Below are positions 7,556 to 15,121 of a DNA stretch of 27,467 nucleotides, in pieces. The notes below the pieces were generated by a model. That model had not been told where the DNA came from. It saw only the letters and a program-made list of their open reading frames with translations, and searched no databases. The stretch comes from JBHJGM01 sp964405825 (GTDB taxonomy: Bacteria; Verrucomicrobiota; Verrucomicrobiia; Opitutales; JBHJGM01): assembly GCA_964405825.1 (NCBI GenBank), contig CAYOPI010000044.1, forward strand, positions 1-27,467, given 5' to 3'. The stretch's first letter is position 1. The number at the start of each line of letters is the position of its first letter. The position numbers and the translations under genes are program-made.

Positions 7556-7708
7556 CTAGAGTCTTTTCGCCAGTTTGCCCATCCCGTTCAGGGTTTCCCT
7601 GATGATTTCACTGAGGGGATCTGCGGACTCTCTTGAGAATCCGAAATCAACAAGGCCCTCGAGGACACCCCACAGGCGCTTTTCAGGGCCCAGCCCAGGC
7701 GTACCCAA
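7556..7708 (-). CDS. Possible 50-residue protein overlapping the AEC transporter end
   Basis: Starting from a TTG inside the last codons of the transporter (26-base overlap), the frame encodes an amphipathic sequence: KRLWGVLEGLVDFGF, then SADPLSEIIRETLNGMGKLA and a KRL end. The composition looks protein-like and the overlap would permit translational coupling. An in-frame stop just upstream of the TTG limits the start. The non-ATG start and lack of homology keep this tentative. A 9-base direct repeat, TCTAGAGTC (7530-7538 and 7555-7563), brackets its stop. Confidence 0.28.
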   Translation of the reverse strand: MGTPGLGPEKRLWGVLEGLVDFGFSRESADPLSEIIRETLNGMGKLAKRL

Positions 7709-8630
7709 CCTTCAGCCAGAGCGGGATCGAGACCAGGCCCACCAGCGTCGTCACCACCACGACCTTGGTCGCGACCGCTCCGTCGCCGCCAAAGTGACGC
7801 GCCAGGACAATCGGAAAAATCCCGCAGGGCATCGCCGCCTGAATCAGCAAGACGTTGCTCAGATTCTGGGGAATCGGCAGGGCCCAGGCCGCCAGCAGCA
7901 TCAGCGCCGGGGTCAGGCCCAGCTTGGCCGCCACCCCCAGCACCGGAATCTGGATCCCCGACAGCCAGTGGGCCGAGCGCGCCTCATCCCAGAAGGCTGC
8001 GCCGATCAGGATGATGCCAAAGGGAATGGCGCACCCGCCCAGGGCCCGCAGCGTCTCCATCAGCCACGGCGGCAGGCTGTTGCCCAGCCCCAGCGAGTTC
8101 AGCGAGAGCCCCAGGACCATCGCCACCAGCGGCCCGTTGAGCAGGCGCTTGAGGCTGTCGCGCTGCCAGCCGCCGGTCAGCAGCAGCACCCCGACCGTCC
8201 AGATCGCGATGTCCACCCCCACATTGAAGACCAGCAGCAGCCCCAGCGTGCCCTCGCCGGGAAAGACCGCCTTCGTCACCGGAATGGCCATGTACCCGTA
8301 GTTGAAAATCCCGATGCAGAACCCGAAGGTCCGCCGCGCCACCGGTTGCAGGCCAAAAAGCCGCCCGACCGCCCAGCCAACCGCCATCCCGCCAACCACA
8401 AAGGCAAAGCCCAGCGTCGGGGCCATCCAGAGCGTTTTCAGGTCCCCCAGCGCTTCGTTCCCGAGGATGTTCGTCAGGATGAAGCTCGGGTAGAGCACGT
8501 AGATCAACAGCTTGGTCAGCCCCTTTTCCGCCGCCACCGGCAGAAAGCCCAGCCCGCGACCCCCCGCCCCCACGGCCACCAGCAGGAACACCGGCACAAT
8601 CGCGTAGAACAGCGTCTGGAAGTCGAGCAC
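7683..8630 (-). CDS. AEC-family (auxin efflux carrier-type) transporter
   Basis: From a GTG at 8630 the product is 315 residues, the usual length of bacterial AEC permeases, with about ten membrane helices in two halves of five. Family-like segments are IYVLYPSFILTNILG in the first half, CIGIFNYGYMAIPVTKAVF at the crossing region and QAAMPCGIFPIVLARHFGGD near the end. Bacterial AEC proteins export or exchange small organic acids such as malate or malonate; the substrate cannot be read here. The frame is open to 8801, but the added part has no membrane character and the GTG gives the normal start (VLDFQTLFYAIVPVFLL). It diverges from the TlpA-like gene, with 171 bases between starts. Confidence 0.88.
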   Translation of the reverse strand: MLDFQTLFYAIVPVFLLVAVGAGGRGLGFLPVAAEKGLTKLLIYVLYPSFILTNILGNEALGDLKTLWMAPTLGFAFVVGGMAVGWAVGRLFGLQPVARRTFGFCIGIFNYGYMAIPVTKAVFPGEGTLGLLLVFNVGVDIAIWTVGVLLLTGGWQRDSLKRLLNGPLVAMVLGLSLNSLGLGNSLPPWLMETLRALGGCAIPFGIILIGAAFWDEARSAHWLSGIQIPVLGVAAKLGLTPALMLLAAWALPIPQNLSNVLLIQAAMPCGIFPIVLARHFGGDGAVATKVVVVTTLVGLVSIPLWLKVGYAWAGP

Positions 8631-8801
8631 ACCCGGCAAACTGGGAGCCCCCCGCTCCGGGCGCAAGGGCCGCTTTTCCACAAGGGCTCGCGCGGCCCGC
8701 CTAAATGCGATCTCAGTCTCAACCTGACAGACCATCAGGTTTTGTGGACAAACCCCGATCCTTGCGGAATAAGTACGAACCCGAGTGCATCTTTTCTCCA
8801 A

Positions 8802-9413
8802 GTGAAGGAAAAACGTAAATTGCTCCGTGCGTGGATTGTGCCGGTGGCTCTGGTGGGCTTAGTCGGCTGGGTGGGCATGCGCGGCACCTGCGAAGATGGC
8901 TCCTGCGGCATCAGCCTTTTTGGTCCGCCGCCGACCGCCATGCTCGAGGCCATGGAAAAGGGCATGGCCCAGCCCGGTGGCTCGCTGAAGGTGGCCGTGG
9001 GCGATCCTTCCCCGCAATGGTCCTTCGTCGATGCCAGCGGTCAGCCGCACAGCCTGGACGCGTACGCCGGCAAGGTCGTTGTCCTGAATTTCTGGGCCAA
9101 ATTCTGTGCGCCCTGCATGGCCGAGATGCCCGCGCTCAATGCCCTGGCCGAAGACCTTTCGGGCGAAGTCGTCACCCTCGGCGTGGCCATCGACTTCAAC
9201 GACGACGCGCGCCTGGCACAGTTCGCCGCCGACCGCGGCATCGACTTTCCGGTGGCCTGCTCAAAGCCCGCGTTGCTCCGGCAGTTCTCCGAAAACTCGC
9301 TGCTTCTGCCAACGACCATCGTGATCGACCGCAATGGCAACGTAGCCCGCGTGCTCGAGGGCTACCAGACCGATGTGGGCCTGCGCAACGCCGTCGCCGG
9401 GGTCATGCGGTAG
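8802..9413 (+). CDS. TlpA-like membrane-anchored thioredoxin
   Basis: The 203-residue protein has an N-terminal signal anchor (AWIVPVALVGLVGWVGM, residues 10-26) and a periplasmic thioredoxin domain of the TlpA/ResA/AhpC-TSA type. The redox site is FWAKFCAPCMAEMP with CAPC at 102-105, and the cis-proline follows in LLLPTTIVIDRNG. Such proteins reduce disulfides outside the membrane, for example in cytochrome c maturation. Two extra cysteines at 30 and 35, just after the anchor, are unusual and might form a second disulfide. The frame extends far upstream to 7575, but that part is the shadow of the AEC gene. The GTG at 8802 is chosen because a lysine-rich anchor start (KEKRKLLRAW) follows at once. 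Confidence 0.87.
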   Translation: MKEKRKLLRAWIVPVALVGLVGWVGMRGTCEDGSCGISLFGPPPTAMLEAMEKGMAQPGGSLKVAVGDPSPQWSFVDASGQPHSLDAYAGKVVVLNFWAKFCAPCMAEMPALNALAEDLSGEVVTLGVAIDFNDDARLAQFAADRGIDFPVACSKPALLRQFSENSLLLPTTIVIDRNGNVARVLEGYQTDVGLRNAVAGVMR

Positions 9414-9441
9414 ATTGGGCGCACGCGCCAGGAATCCCAAC

Positions 9442-9459
9442 GCAACGAGCGGTCGTTGC
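9442..9459. terminator. Short hairpin between convergent genes
   Basis: GCAACGA-gcgg-TCGTTGC is a perfect 7-bp stem with a 4-base loop, lying between the converging stops of the TlpA-like gene and mnmM. There is no T-run on either strand. A bidirectional terminator role is plausible from position. Confidence 0.4.
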
Positions 9460-9496
9460 CCAGCCGGCTCTCCCGGTCCTCCTGAATGGCTTCGGT

Positions 9497-10072
9497 TCAG
9501 CCTGCCTTCGTCACGAGGATCAGCTCCGGCGGACTGACGACCGGGCCCTCCGGTTTCTGAAAATGCAGCCGCGCTTCGCTCGCAGGCAGCCCCCGCGCCC
9601 AGGCCTGGACCGCCTCGGTTTCCTCGCGCCCGCCCGGATGCCCGGTGTAGCAGAGAAGACTCAGCACGCCCTGCGGACGCACCAGCGGCCACGCCTGCGC
9701 GATTGCCGAAAGGGTGTCCGGCGTTCGTGTGCAGCGCACCTTGTCCCCGCCCGGCAGAAAACCCAGGTTGAACGTCACCGCCGCCACGCTGCCCGCGGCC
9801 AGCTCCGGGAGGGTTGCCGCCAGCCTCTCGTGTCCGCGCTGCCACAGGGTCGTCTGGCGCGCGCAGCCATGGGCCGCCAGCGCCTGCCGCGTGCGCTCGA
9901 TGGCCTCGGTCTGCACGTCGAAGGCATGCACCGTGCCCCCCGCTCCAACCAGCCGGGCCAGCACCACCGTGTCGCGGCCATTGCCGGCGGTTGCGTCGAC
10001 ACAGGTTTCCCCCGCCCGCACCCCCTCGGTGAGGGCTTCGTGCACGACTTCGGTCAGGCGCTTCTCGGGCAT
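9497..10072 (-). CDS. mnmM: MnmM/YtqB-type SAM-dependent tRNA methyltransferase
   Basis: The 191-residue class I methyltransferase matches the former putative rRNA methylase family (YtqB). Motif I is DATAGNGRDT (26-35), followed by FDVQ (51-54), the family-specific NLGFLPGGDK (102-111) and YTGHPGGREE (142-151). B. subtilis YtqB, now MnmM, methylates nm5(s2)U to mnm5(s2)U at wobble position 34 of tRNAs. The ATG at 10070-10072 gives the standard start; the frame is open to 10600 only as a shadow of the upstream gene. It begins 16 bases after the FAD oxidoreductase gene on the same strand. In B. subtilis and S. mutans the partner is the radical-SAM protein MnmL; here it is an FAD oxidase-type protein. 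Confidence 0.85.
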   Translation of the reverse strand: MPEKRLTEVVHEALTEGVRAGETCVDATAGNGRDTVVLARLVGAGGTVHAFDVQTEAIERTRQALAAHGCARQTTLWQRGHERLAATLPELAAGSVAAVTFNLGFLPGGDKVRCTRTPDTLSAIAQAWPLVRPQGVLSLLCYTGHPGGREETEAVQAWARGLPASEARLHFQKPEGPVVSPPELILVTKAG

Positions 10073-10088
10073 CGTTGACGTCGACGGT

Positions 10089-11180
10089 TCAGGGTTGGCC
10101 GGACCCTTGCCCGGCAAAGCGTGCCACATCAATCTCTGGCAGCAGCGGCGCGCCCTCGAAGAGATGACGCCGAAGCATCCCGGACAGAAACGGTGCATAC
10201 AGCGTGCCCTTGGACCCCAGCCCATTGAGCACCGCCAGTTGCGGATAGGCGGGATGCCGGCCCGCCACCGGAAGCCGATCCTGACTGGCTGGACGCACGC
10301 CAACGCGGTGCCGCACGATATCCGGCGTTTCTTCCGGCAACTCCAGCATCGACCGCAGCCCCTGCAGCAGCGCGGTGCGGCCCTGCGGACTGGGCGGGGC
10401 CTCCAGGTTCTCCCAGGCCCAGGTCGAACCGATCCGCAATCCCCCGTCCTCAACCGGCAACACCCACTTCTCGCGGTTGTAGACGCGCCGGGGCAGTTCA
10501 ATCCCCGTGCGCACCTCCAGCACCTCCCCGCGGGCGGGCTCCAGCGCAATCCAGCCAAACCACGGATTGTCTCGCACCCGCCAGCCCTCGCAGAAGACAA
10601 CCGCCTTGGCCTCCACCGCGCGCCACCGGGCCAGCCCTCCAGCCAGCTGGATCTCGGCGTAGTCCACCTCGCCCTTCAGGCGACTCCCGCGCGCATTCAG
10701 GTAAGCGCCCGCGGCATCCAGAAATGCCTCCGTGTCCAGCACCGCCGCCTTCTCAATGGCAAAGGACCCGTGATCGTCGCGCAGCGCCGCATGCAGTTGC
10801 CCCGCCTCGCTGGCCGGCCCGAGAAACGGCTGGTACTCGGGCTGGCGCGTGCGCCTGGCCCAGCGTTGCTGCTCATCGGCGTCACGGTACAGACGCTGGA
10901 TGGCGATCGGCTCAAAGCACTTTCGGCCGATGACCGCTTCCACCTCGGGATACCAACGGTGGGCCGCCTCCAGCAGTTCGTCCGCGCGCCAGCTGCGCAC
11001 CAGCCGCTTACCCGTGACCGGATTGAGGATGCCCGCTGCCACCCGCGAGGCCGTGCGCCCGACCTGCTGCGGATCCAGCAGGCAGAACGAATATGCGTGG
11101 CGGTCCAACTCCAATGCCAGCACCGTCCCGGCGAGCCCCCCGCCCACGATCAGGCAGTCCACTTTGCGCGCCGCACCCAT
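10089..11180 (-). CDS. FAD-dependent oxidoreductase of the DAO family, possibly MnmC oxidase-like
   Basis: The 363-residue protein has an N-terminal FAD-binding Rossmann motif (DCLIVGGGLAG, 8-18), a conserved segment SRVAAGILNPVTGKRLVRSW (45-64) and a C-terminal GVRPASQDRLPVAGRHP (294-310) with GLGSKGTLYAPFLSGML. These mark the D-amino-acid/glycine oxidase family. The PASQDRLPVAG part and the end around LPEIDVARF resemble the C-terminal oxidase domain of MnmC, which converts cmnm5U to nm5U in tRNA. The gene directly precedes mnmM, whose product would use nm5U, so together they could replace bifunctional MnmC. The alternative is a glycine oxidase-like enzyme such as ThiO; no thiamine gene is nearby. 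ATG 11180 is chosen for the short lead into the FAD motif. Confidence 0.75.
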   Translation of the reverse strand: MGAARKVDCLIVGGGLAGTVLALELDRHAYSFCLLDPQQVGRTASRVAAGILNPVTGKRLVRSWRADELLEAAHRWYPEVEAVIGRKCFEPIAIQRLYRDADEQQRWARRTRQPEYQPFLGPASEAGQLHAALRDDHGSFAIEKAAVLDTEAFLDAAGAYLNARGSRLKGEVDYAEIQLAGGLARWRAVEAKAVVFCEGWRVRDNPWFGWIALEPARGEVLEVRTGIELPRRVYNREKWVLPVEDGGLRIGSTWAWENLEAPPSPQGRTALLQGLRSMLELPEETPDIVRHRVGVRPASQDRLPVAGRHPAYPQLAVLNGLGSKGTLYAPFLSGMLRRHLFEGAPLLPEIDVARFAGQGSGQP

Positions 11181-11305
11181 GCCTTGAAATGCAGGGCCGA
11201 GGACGCCCCGATGCAAGCCACCAGCGCAGTCCCCTCAATGGATGCACCCTCCTGTTTCAGAACTTTCACCAAAGGGTGCTTGCCTTGCGAATTTTGAAGT
11301 CTCCT

Positions 11306-11328
11306 ACTTTTCAAAAACTTTTGAAAGT
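11306..11328. promoter_or_regulatory. Inverted repeat overlapping the gbsR translation start region
   Basis: ACTTTTCAAAA (11306-11316) faces TTTTGAAAGT (11319-11328). The arms match except for one extra T in the left arm. The element ends two bases before the gbsR ATG. The position suggests autoregulation by the GbsR/MarR-type protein, whose family binds such palindromes. The repeat is seen; binding is inference. Confidence 0.45.
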
Positions 11329-11329
11329 T

Positions 11330-11878
11330 ATGGCAACTCCCTCATCCACCAGCCCCGCCTCCAAGACCCAGACCGAAGTCCTCGCCGCCAAGGACGCCTT
11401 CATTGCCCAGTGGGGCGCCATGGGCAGCGCCTGGGGCATCAACCGCACGATGGCCCAGATTCACGCCCTGCTGATGGCCTCGCCCGAGCCCCTCGACACC
11501 GATTCGGTCATGGAGGAACTGCGCATCAGCCGCGGCAACGCCAACACCAACCTGCGCGAACTGGTGGGGTGGGGGCTGGTCCGCCGCATGACCCGCCGGG
11601 GCGAGCGGCGCGAGTTCTTCGAAGCCGAAAAAGACGTCTGGAAGATGTTCTGCATCATCGTGCGCGAGCGGAAGCGCCGCGAGATCGAGCCCGCCCTGGA
11701 AACCCTCCGCGACTGCCTCCAGCGTACCCAGGGCCTGCGCAGCCGCGAGGCTCAGAGCTTCCACCAGGTCATGGCCGACCTTGAGGAGTTCGTCGCCCTG
11801 GCCGACAACACGATGGAGAAGATTTCACGCTCGGACCGCAGCAAGGTCATCCCCTGGGTTCTCAAGACCATGGGCTGA
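11330..11878 (+). CDS. GbsR/MarR-family transcriptional regulator
   Basis: The 182-residue protein carries a winged-helix DNA-binding domain in its first half. The family segment is WGINRTMAQIHALLMASPEPLD, followed by VMEELRISRGNANTNLRELVGWGLV as recognition helix and lead-in, then RRGERREFFEAEKDVWKM as wing. A long helical C-terminus (to KVIPWVLKTMG) would form the dimer. B. subtilis GbsR is the choline-sensing repressor of betaine synthesis; in other phyla this family controls varied genes. Here lutB and lutC follow on the same strand 77 bases downstream, so control of lactate utilisation is the natural guess. ATG 11330 is used because it starts MATPSSTSP just ahead of the domain. An inverted repeat lies immediately upstream. 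Confidence 0.85.
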   Translation: MATPSSTSPASKTQTEVLAAKDAFIAQWGAMGSAWGINRTMAQIHALLMASPEPLDTDSVMEELRISRGNANTNLRELVGWGLVRRMTRRGERREFFEAEKDVWKMFCIIVRERKRREIEPALETLRDCLQRTQGLRSREAQSFHQVMADLEEFVALADNTMEKISRSDRSKVIPWVLKTMG

Positions 11879-11955
11879 CGGCCCCGGCGCAATACGCCGG
11901 TTGGACTGGAAATTTCCCGCGCCAGGAGGCACCTTCTTTAGACCGCCGCGCTGCC

Positions 11956-13407
11956 ATGCTCAAATCCGCCCAGAACATCGACCGCTACGCGGCGACCCTC
12001 GACGCCGAGATCGCCGAAGCCGTTTACGACGGCTCCAAGAAGACCAGCGAGCTGCGTTACTCCGTGCTCGAGCGCGACTTTCCCGGACGCGCCGACGCCC
12101 TGCGCCAGACCGCCGGCGAGATCAAGCAGCACACCCTCGAGCACCTGGACCGCTACCTGGAGCAGGCCGAGACCGCTCTGCAGGCCAATGGCGCCCAGGT
12201 CCACTTCGCCCGCGACGGCGACCGCGCCAACCAGATCATCCTCGATATCCTCCGCCACAACGGCGCGACCAAGCTCGTCAAATCCAAGAGCATGGTCAGC
12301 GAGGAAATTCACCTGAGCGAGTTCCTCGAGAAAAACGGTGTCGAGTCCGTCGAGACCGACCTGGGGGAGTTCATCATCCAGATCGACGGCGACCATCCCT
12401 CGCACATCGTCAAGCCGATCATCCACAAGAACCGCCGCCAGATCGCCCGCAGCTTTGAGCGCGAAGGCCTGGGCGAGTACAACGACGACCCCCAGACGAT
12501 CACCCAGCGTGCCCGCGTGCACCTGCGGCGCAAATACCTGGAGGCCCATGCCGGCCTGACCGGGGCCAACTTTGTGTCCGCCGAGAGCGGTCGCATCGCC
12601 CTCGTCACCAACGAAGGCAACGCCCGCTTCTGCATGGCCGCCACCCCGATTCACATCGCCGTGGTCGGCATCGAGAAACTCGTCCCCACCGACAAGGACC
12701 TCGGCCTTTTGCTGAGCTTGATCGGTCGCTCGGGCACCGGCCAGCAGTTGACCGTCTACAACCAGTTCATCGGCGGACCGCGCGCGGACGCCCAGCCACA
12801 CGGCCCCCAGCAGATGCACGTGGTCTTTCTGGACAACCGCCGCACCGAGGTTCTGGCCAGCAACTGCCGCGAAATCCTGCGCTGCATCCGCTGCGGGGCC
12901 TGTCTGAACGTCTGCCCGGTCTACCGCGCGGCCAGTGGCCACGCCTACCGCGCCGTCTATCCCGGGCCCGTCGGCGCTGTCCTCAGCCCGCTGCTGGCCG
13001 GGCCCAAGTTCCCCGAAATGGCCGACCTGCCCAAGGCCTCCTCGCTCTGCGGCGCCTGCAACGAAGTCTGCCCGGTCAACATTCCGATTCCCGACCTTTT
13101 GCTGCGCCTGCGCGACCGGGGCAAGCGCGAGGGCGCCAGCAACGCCATGGCGGGCACGCCTCCCATGGGCATGTTTGCCATGCTTGCCAGCCAGCCGTGG
13201 GCCTGGCGCAACGCCCTGAAAATGGGCCACGCCCTCAATGTCACCCCGCACGGGCTTTTGAATATCGTCCCGGCCGCCGGTGCCTGGCAGTCCGTGCGCG
13301 ACCTGCCCAAGTGGGAAGGAGGCGGCTTCCGCTCGTGGTTCAAGCAGCGTCAGCGCGGCGGCAATGGCGCGAACGGCAAGGACACGGACGACGCCCCCAA
13401 GCCATAG
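11956..13407 (+). CDS. lutB: Lactate utilization protein LutB-like (LUD domain, two 4Fe-4S clusters)
   Basis: The 483-residue protein begins with a LUD domain (about 60-290; KSMVSEEIHLSEFLEKNG and NFVSAESGRIALVTNEGN are typical) and continues with a ferredoxin-type iron-sulfur domain: CIRCGACLNVC with C310, C313, C316 and C320, then CGACNEVCPVNIPI with C365, C368 and C372. LutB is the electron-transfer subunit of the LutABC complex, which oxidises L-lactate to pyruvate. The C-terminus after about 400 is a variable helical tail ending in a charged, Gly/Asn-rich stretch. The Cys-rich subunit LutA, usually encoded just upstream, is not in the window; gbsR occupies that place. lutC follows after 138 bases. 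Confidence 0.92.
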   Translation: MLKSAQNIDRYAATLDAEIAEAVYDGSKKTSELRYSVLERDFPGRADALRQTAGEIKQHTLEHLDRYLEQAETALQANGAQVHFARDGDRANQIILDILRHNGATKLVKSKSMVSEEIHLSEFLEKNGVESVETDLGEFIIQIDGDHPSHIVKPIIHKNRRQIARSFEREGLGEYNDDPQTITQRARVHLRRKYLEAHAGLTGANFVSAESGRIALVTNEGNARFCMAATPIHIAVVGIEKLVPTDKDLGLLLSLIGRSGTGQQLTVYNQFIGGPRADAQPHGPQQMHVVFLDNRRTEVLASNCREILRCIRCGACLNVCPVYRAASGHAYRAVYPGPVGAVLSPLLAGPKFPEMADLPKASSLCGACNEVCPVNIPIPDLLLRLRDRGKREGASNAMAGTPPMGMFAMLASQPWAWRNALKMGHALNVTPHGLLNIVPAAGAWQSVRDLPKWEGGGFRSWFKQRQRGGNGANGKDTDDAPKP

Positions 13408-13454
13408 GCGAACGAGCGCCAGCCTATCAATTTCGCAAAACCTGAGGCGGCTCC

Positions 13455-13495
13455 GCAAGTCGGGCAAATAGATGTAAATTCCTGACTTGCCTTTT
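13455..13495 (+). terminator. Imperfect hairpin with short T-run between lutB and lutC
   Basis: GCAAGTCgGG (13455-13464) pairs with CCtGACTTGC (13481-13490) with one mismatch and a 16-base loop. CTTTTCTG follows. It may act as a partial terminator that lowers lutC relative to lutB, or be a protein-binding site. The long loop makes it weak. Confidence 0.35.
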
Positions 13496-13545
13496 CTGTG
13501 GCGAATGTGACTCTCTCGCAAAGTTTCGTCGTCGTCCCCCTTCCC

Positions 13546-14169
13546 ATGTCTGACGATCGCTCCCAAATTCTGCGCTCCATCCGCGAGGCGCTGCAGACTA
13601 TCCCGTCTGACCGCCTGACATCGTATCCCGAATGGGACACGACCTCCACGCGCATGGCCATCAACCCGGACCTCGGCAGCCCCTGGGAGGTGTTCGCCTT
13701 CAAGCTGCGCCAGGTTAACGGAACACCGCTCAACGACCTCAACGCCCTGGGCGGATGGATGCGCGAGGAGGGCCTGAAGTTTGGCTACTGCGATCCGGCT
13801 CTCACCGAGCACCTCCAGTCGCAGGAAGCCTTCGGTGGCATCACTTTCGAGACCGAGTTCGACCTCGAAAAGGTCGACGACTACGAATTCGGCATCACTC
13901 GCGCGGCTGGCGCCATCGCCGAGACCGGTACGGTCATCCTCAAGGATTCGGTGACCTCTGCGCGGCTTGCGGCCCTGGCCCCCTGGACACACATCGCCCT
14001 GCTGGAGTCCGGTGACCTCATGGAGTACGTCGACCAGGCCGTCCTGCGGCTGGGCGATGACCCCTCCGTCATCTGGGCGACCGGCCCCTCCAAGACCGCC
14101 GACGTTGAGGGCATCCTGATCGAGGGTGTCCACGGACCGGGCGTGCAGGTCGTCTGCCCGCTGGACTAG
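13546..14169 (+). CDS. lutC: Lactate utilization protein LutC-like (LUD domain)
   Basis: The 207-residue product is a single LUD domain. The family pattern is visible as SDDRSQILRSIREAL at the start, FEFGITRAAGAIAETGTV-like sequence in the middle (here YEFGITRAAGAIAETGTVIL), LAALAPWTHIALLESGDLM and the closing GPSKTADVEGILIEGVHGPG with VQVVCPLD. LutC is the third component of the LutABC lactate-oxidation system. The ATG at 13546 gives MSDDRSQ; an upstream extension to 13498 lacks family similarity. The gene stands 138 bases behind lutB and probably shares its promoter. It is followed by a spacer whose hairpin belongs to the opposite-strand gene. Confidence 0.9.
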   Translation: MSDDRSQILRSIREALQTIPSDRLTSYPEWDTTSTRMAINPDLGSPWEVFAFKLRQVNGTPLNDLNALGGWMREEGLKFGYCDPALTEHLQSQEAFGGITFETEFDLEKVDDYEFGITRAAGAIAETGTVILKDSVTSARLAALAPWTHIALLESGDLMEYVDQAVLRLGDDPSVIWATGPSKTADVEGILIEGVHGPGVQVVCPLD

Positions 14170-14267
14170 TCCGCGTCTTCCTGCCGGTCGCTCCACCCGA
14201 CCGCTCGCGATCCCTGCCCGGACTGGATCACCGGGAAGCGCTTACCCCCTGCCGTTGCGCCACGAAA

Positions 14268-14297
14268 AACCGTCTGCCGCAGGTGCAGCAGACGGTT
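14268..14297 (-). terminator. Rho-independent terminator of the PEP-CTERM gene at 14.3 kb
   Basis: AACCGTCTGC (14268-14277) and GCAGACGGTT (14288-14297) form a perfect 10-bp stem with a 10-base loop. Read on the minus strand, the stem ends in a run of five T (complement of 14265-14269). It lies 31 bases after the stop of the minus-strand gene. It may also stop plus-strand transcripts from lutC. Confidence 0.75.
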
Positions 14298-14328
14298 CGT
14301 GAAAGGAAGTTTCCGGTTGGATAGATCC

Positions 14329-15009
14329 TCAGGCCGCGGGAGCCGCCTTGCGGTTGCGCCGACGCCAGACCGAGACACCCATCAGCGCCAGGAAGCCGCC
14401 GAGGTACATCAGCGAAGAGGCTTCGGGGATGGGGGTGTTCTTGCCCTTGCCGCTGGAGTAGGTGATGACGCGCATGGAGTCGTAGCCACCCACGCCAAAG
14501 AGGCGGTGCACGTTCATCGTCAGGTCGGTCCCGTAGCCGTTGTCGGAAATGTAGAGGTCGTCGCCGGTCCAGCCGCTGGAGCCCGAGAGCCAGCCGTTTT
14601 CGTAGTCGATGTCGTGCAGGCCAACCTTCCCGTCGGACTTCTCCAGCCGGTTCTTGCTGAGAATGACACCCAGGATCGGGCCGTCAAAACGCACGTGGGC
14701 TTCGGCATGCTCCGAGCCGAACCAGCCGTCGGCCTTGAGGTAGAAGTAGTGGCTGCTGACCGTGGTGCCCTTGGCAATCTTGTCGTCGTACTTGCCGTCG
14801 TAGGCCGGATAGGCTTCCCAGTCGACCTTCAGGTTCTTGCTCAGCGTGACGTGCTGCTTCTCGTCGAAGGCCAGCATGACGTCGTCGGCTTCGTAAGTAC
14901 CGGGCGTGGTATCGAATTCGATGTCGCCCCACATGTCTACGATGTAGGCCGAAGCACTGAGCGGAAAGAGCGCCAGGGGCGCCAGTTGAAGAATCTTAAA
15001 CAGCTTCAT
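14329..15009 (-). CDS. PEP-CTERM-type secreted protein
   Basis: The 226-residue protein has a signal peptide (MKLFKILQLAPLALFPLSASA) and a C-terminal sorting signal: IPEASS, a hydrophobic helix (LMYLGGFLALMGVSVW) and a basic end (RRRNRK). PEP-CTERM tails are cut by an exosortase, which lies outside this window; Ala and Ser after PE make this a variant of the common VPEPST form. The middle contains GTTVSSHYFYL and VRFDGPILGVILSKNRL, a pattern I associate with a group of secreted PEP-CTERM proteins of unknown role. ATG 15009 is chosen because the signal peptide starts there. The gene ends in a good terminator. Upstream lies an unusual two-tier hairpin and beyond it the sulfatase, same strand. 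Confidence 0.8.
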   Translation of the reverse strand: MKLFKILQLAPLALFPLSASAYIVDMWGDIEFDTTPGTYEADDVMLAFDEKQHVTLSKNLKVDWEAYPAYDGKYDDKIAKGTTVSSHYFYLKADGWFGSEHAEAHVRFDGPILGVILSKNRLEKSDGKVGLHDIDYENGWLSGSSGWTGDDLYISDNGYGTDLTMNVHRLFGVGGYDSMRVITYSSGKGKNTPIPEASSLMYLGGFLALMGVSVWRRRNRKAAPAA

Positions 15010-15121
15010 TTCGGGGAAAATCAGGGGGGAGCGATCCATACACGCAGCGTTCCTGCGTTCGACAGATTGCAGGAAACACTACCAGCCTCGGGAAATCCAG
15101 ATCAGAGTGCTTTTGGACGCT

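Noticed and set aside
7530..7563. Direct repeat TCTAGAGTC as a possible target-site duplication
   Set aside because: Only about 16 bases lie between the copies and there is no element between them.
7575..8801. Long N-terminal extension that would fuse about 400 residues to the TlpA-like protein
   Set aside because: It is rich in Arg, Gln, His and Pro and is the reverse shadow of the AEC transporter; a signal anchor starts at 8802.
10073..10600. N-terminal extension of the methyltransferase frame
   Set aside because: It overlaps the FAD oxidoreductase in another frame, and the methyltransferase family starts at the ATG at 10072.
11938..14196. 752-residue open frame on the minus strand opposite lutB and lutC
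   Set aside because: It spans two clear plus-strand genes and their gap, has shadow composition (V, G, D, L, A) and no domain.
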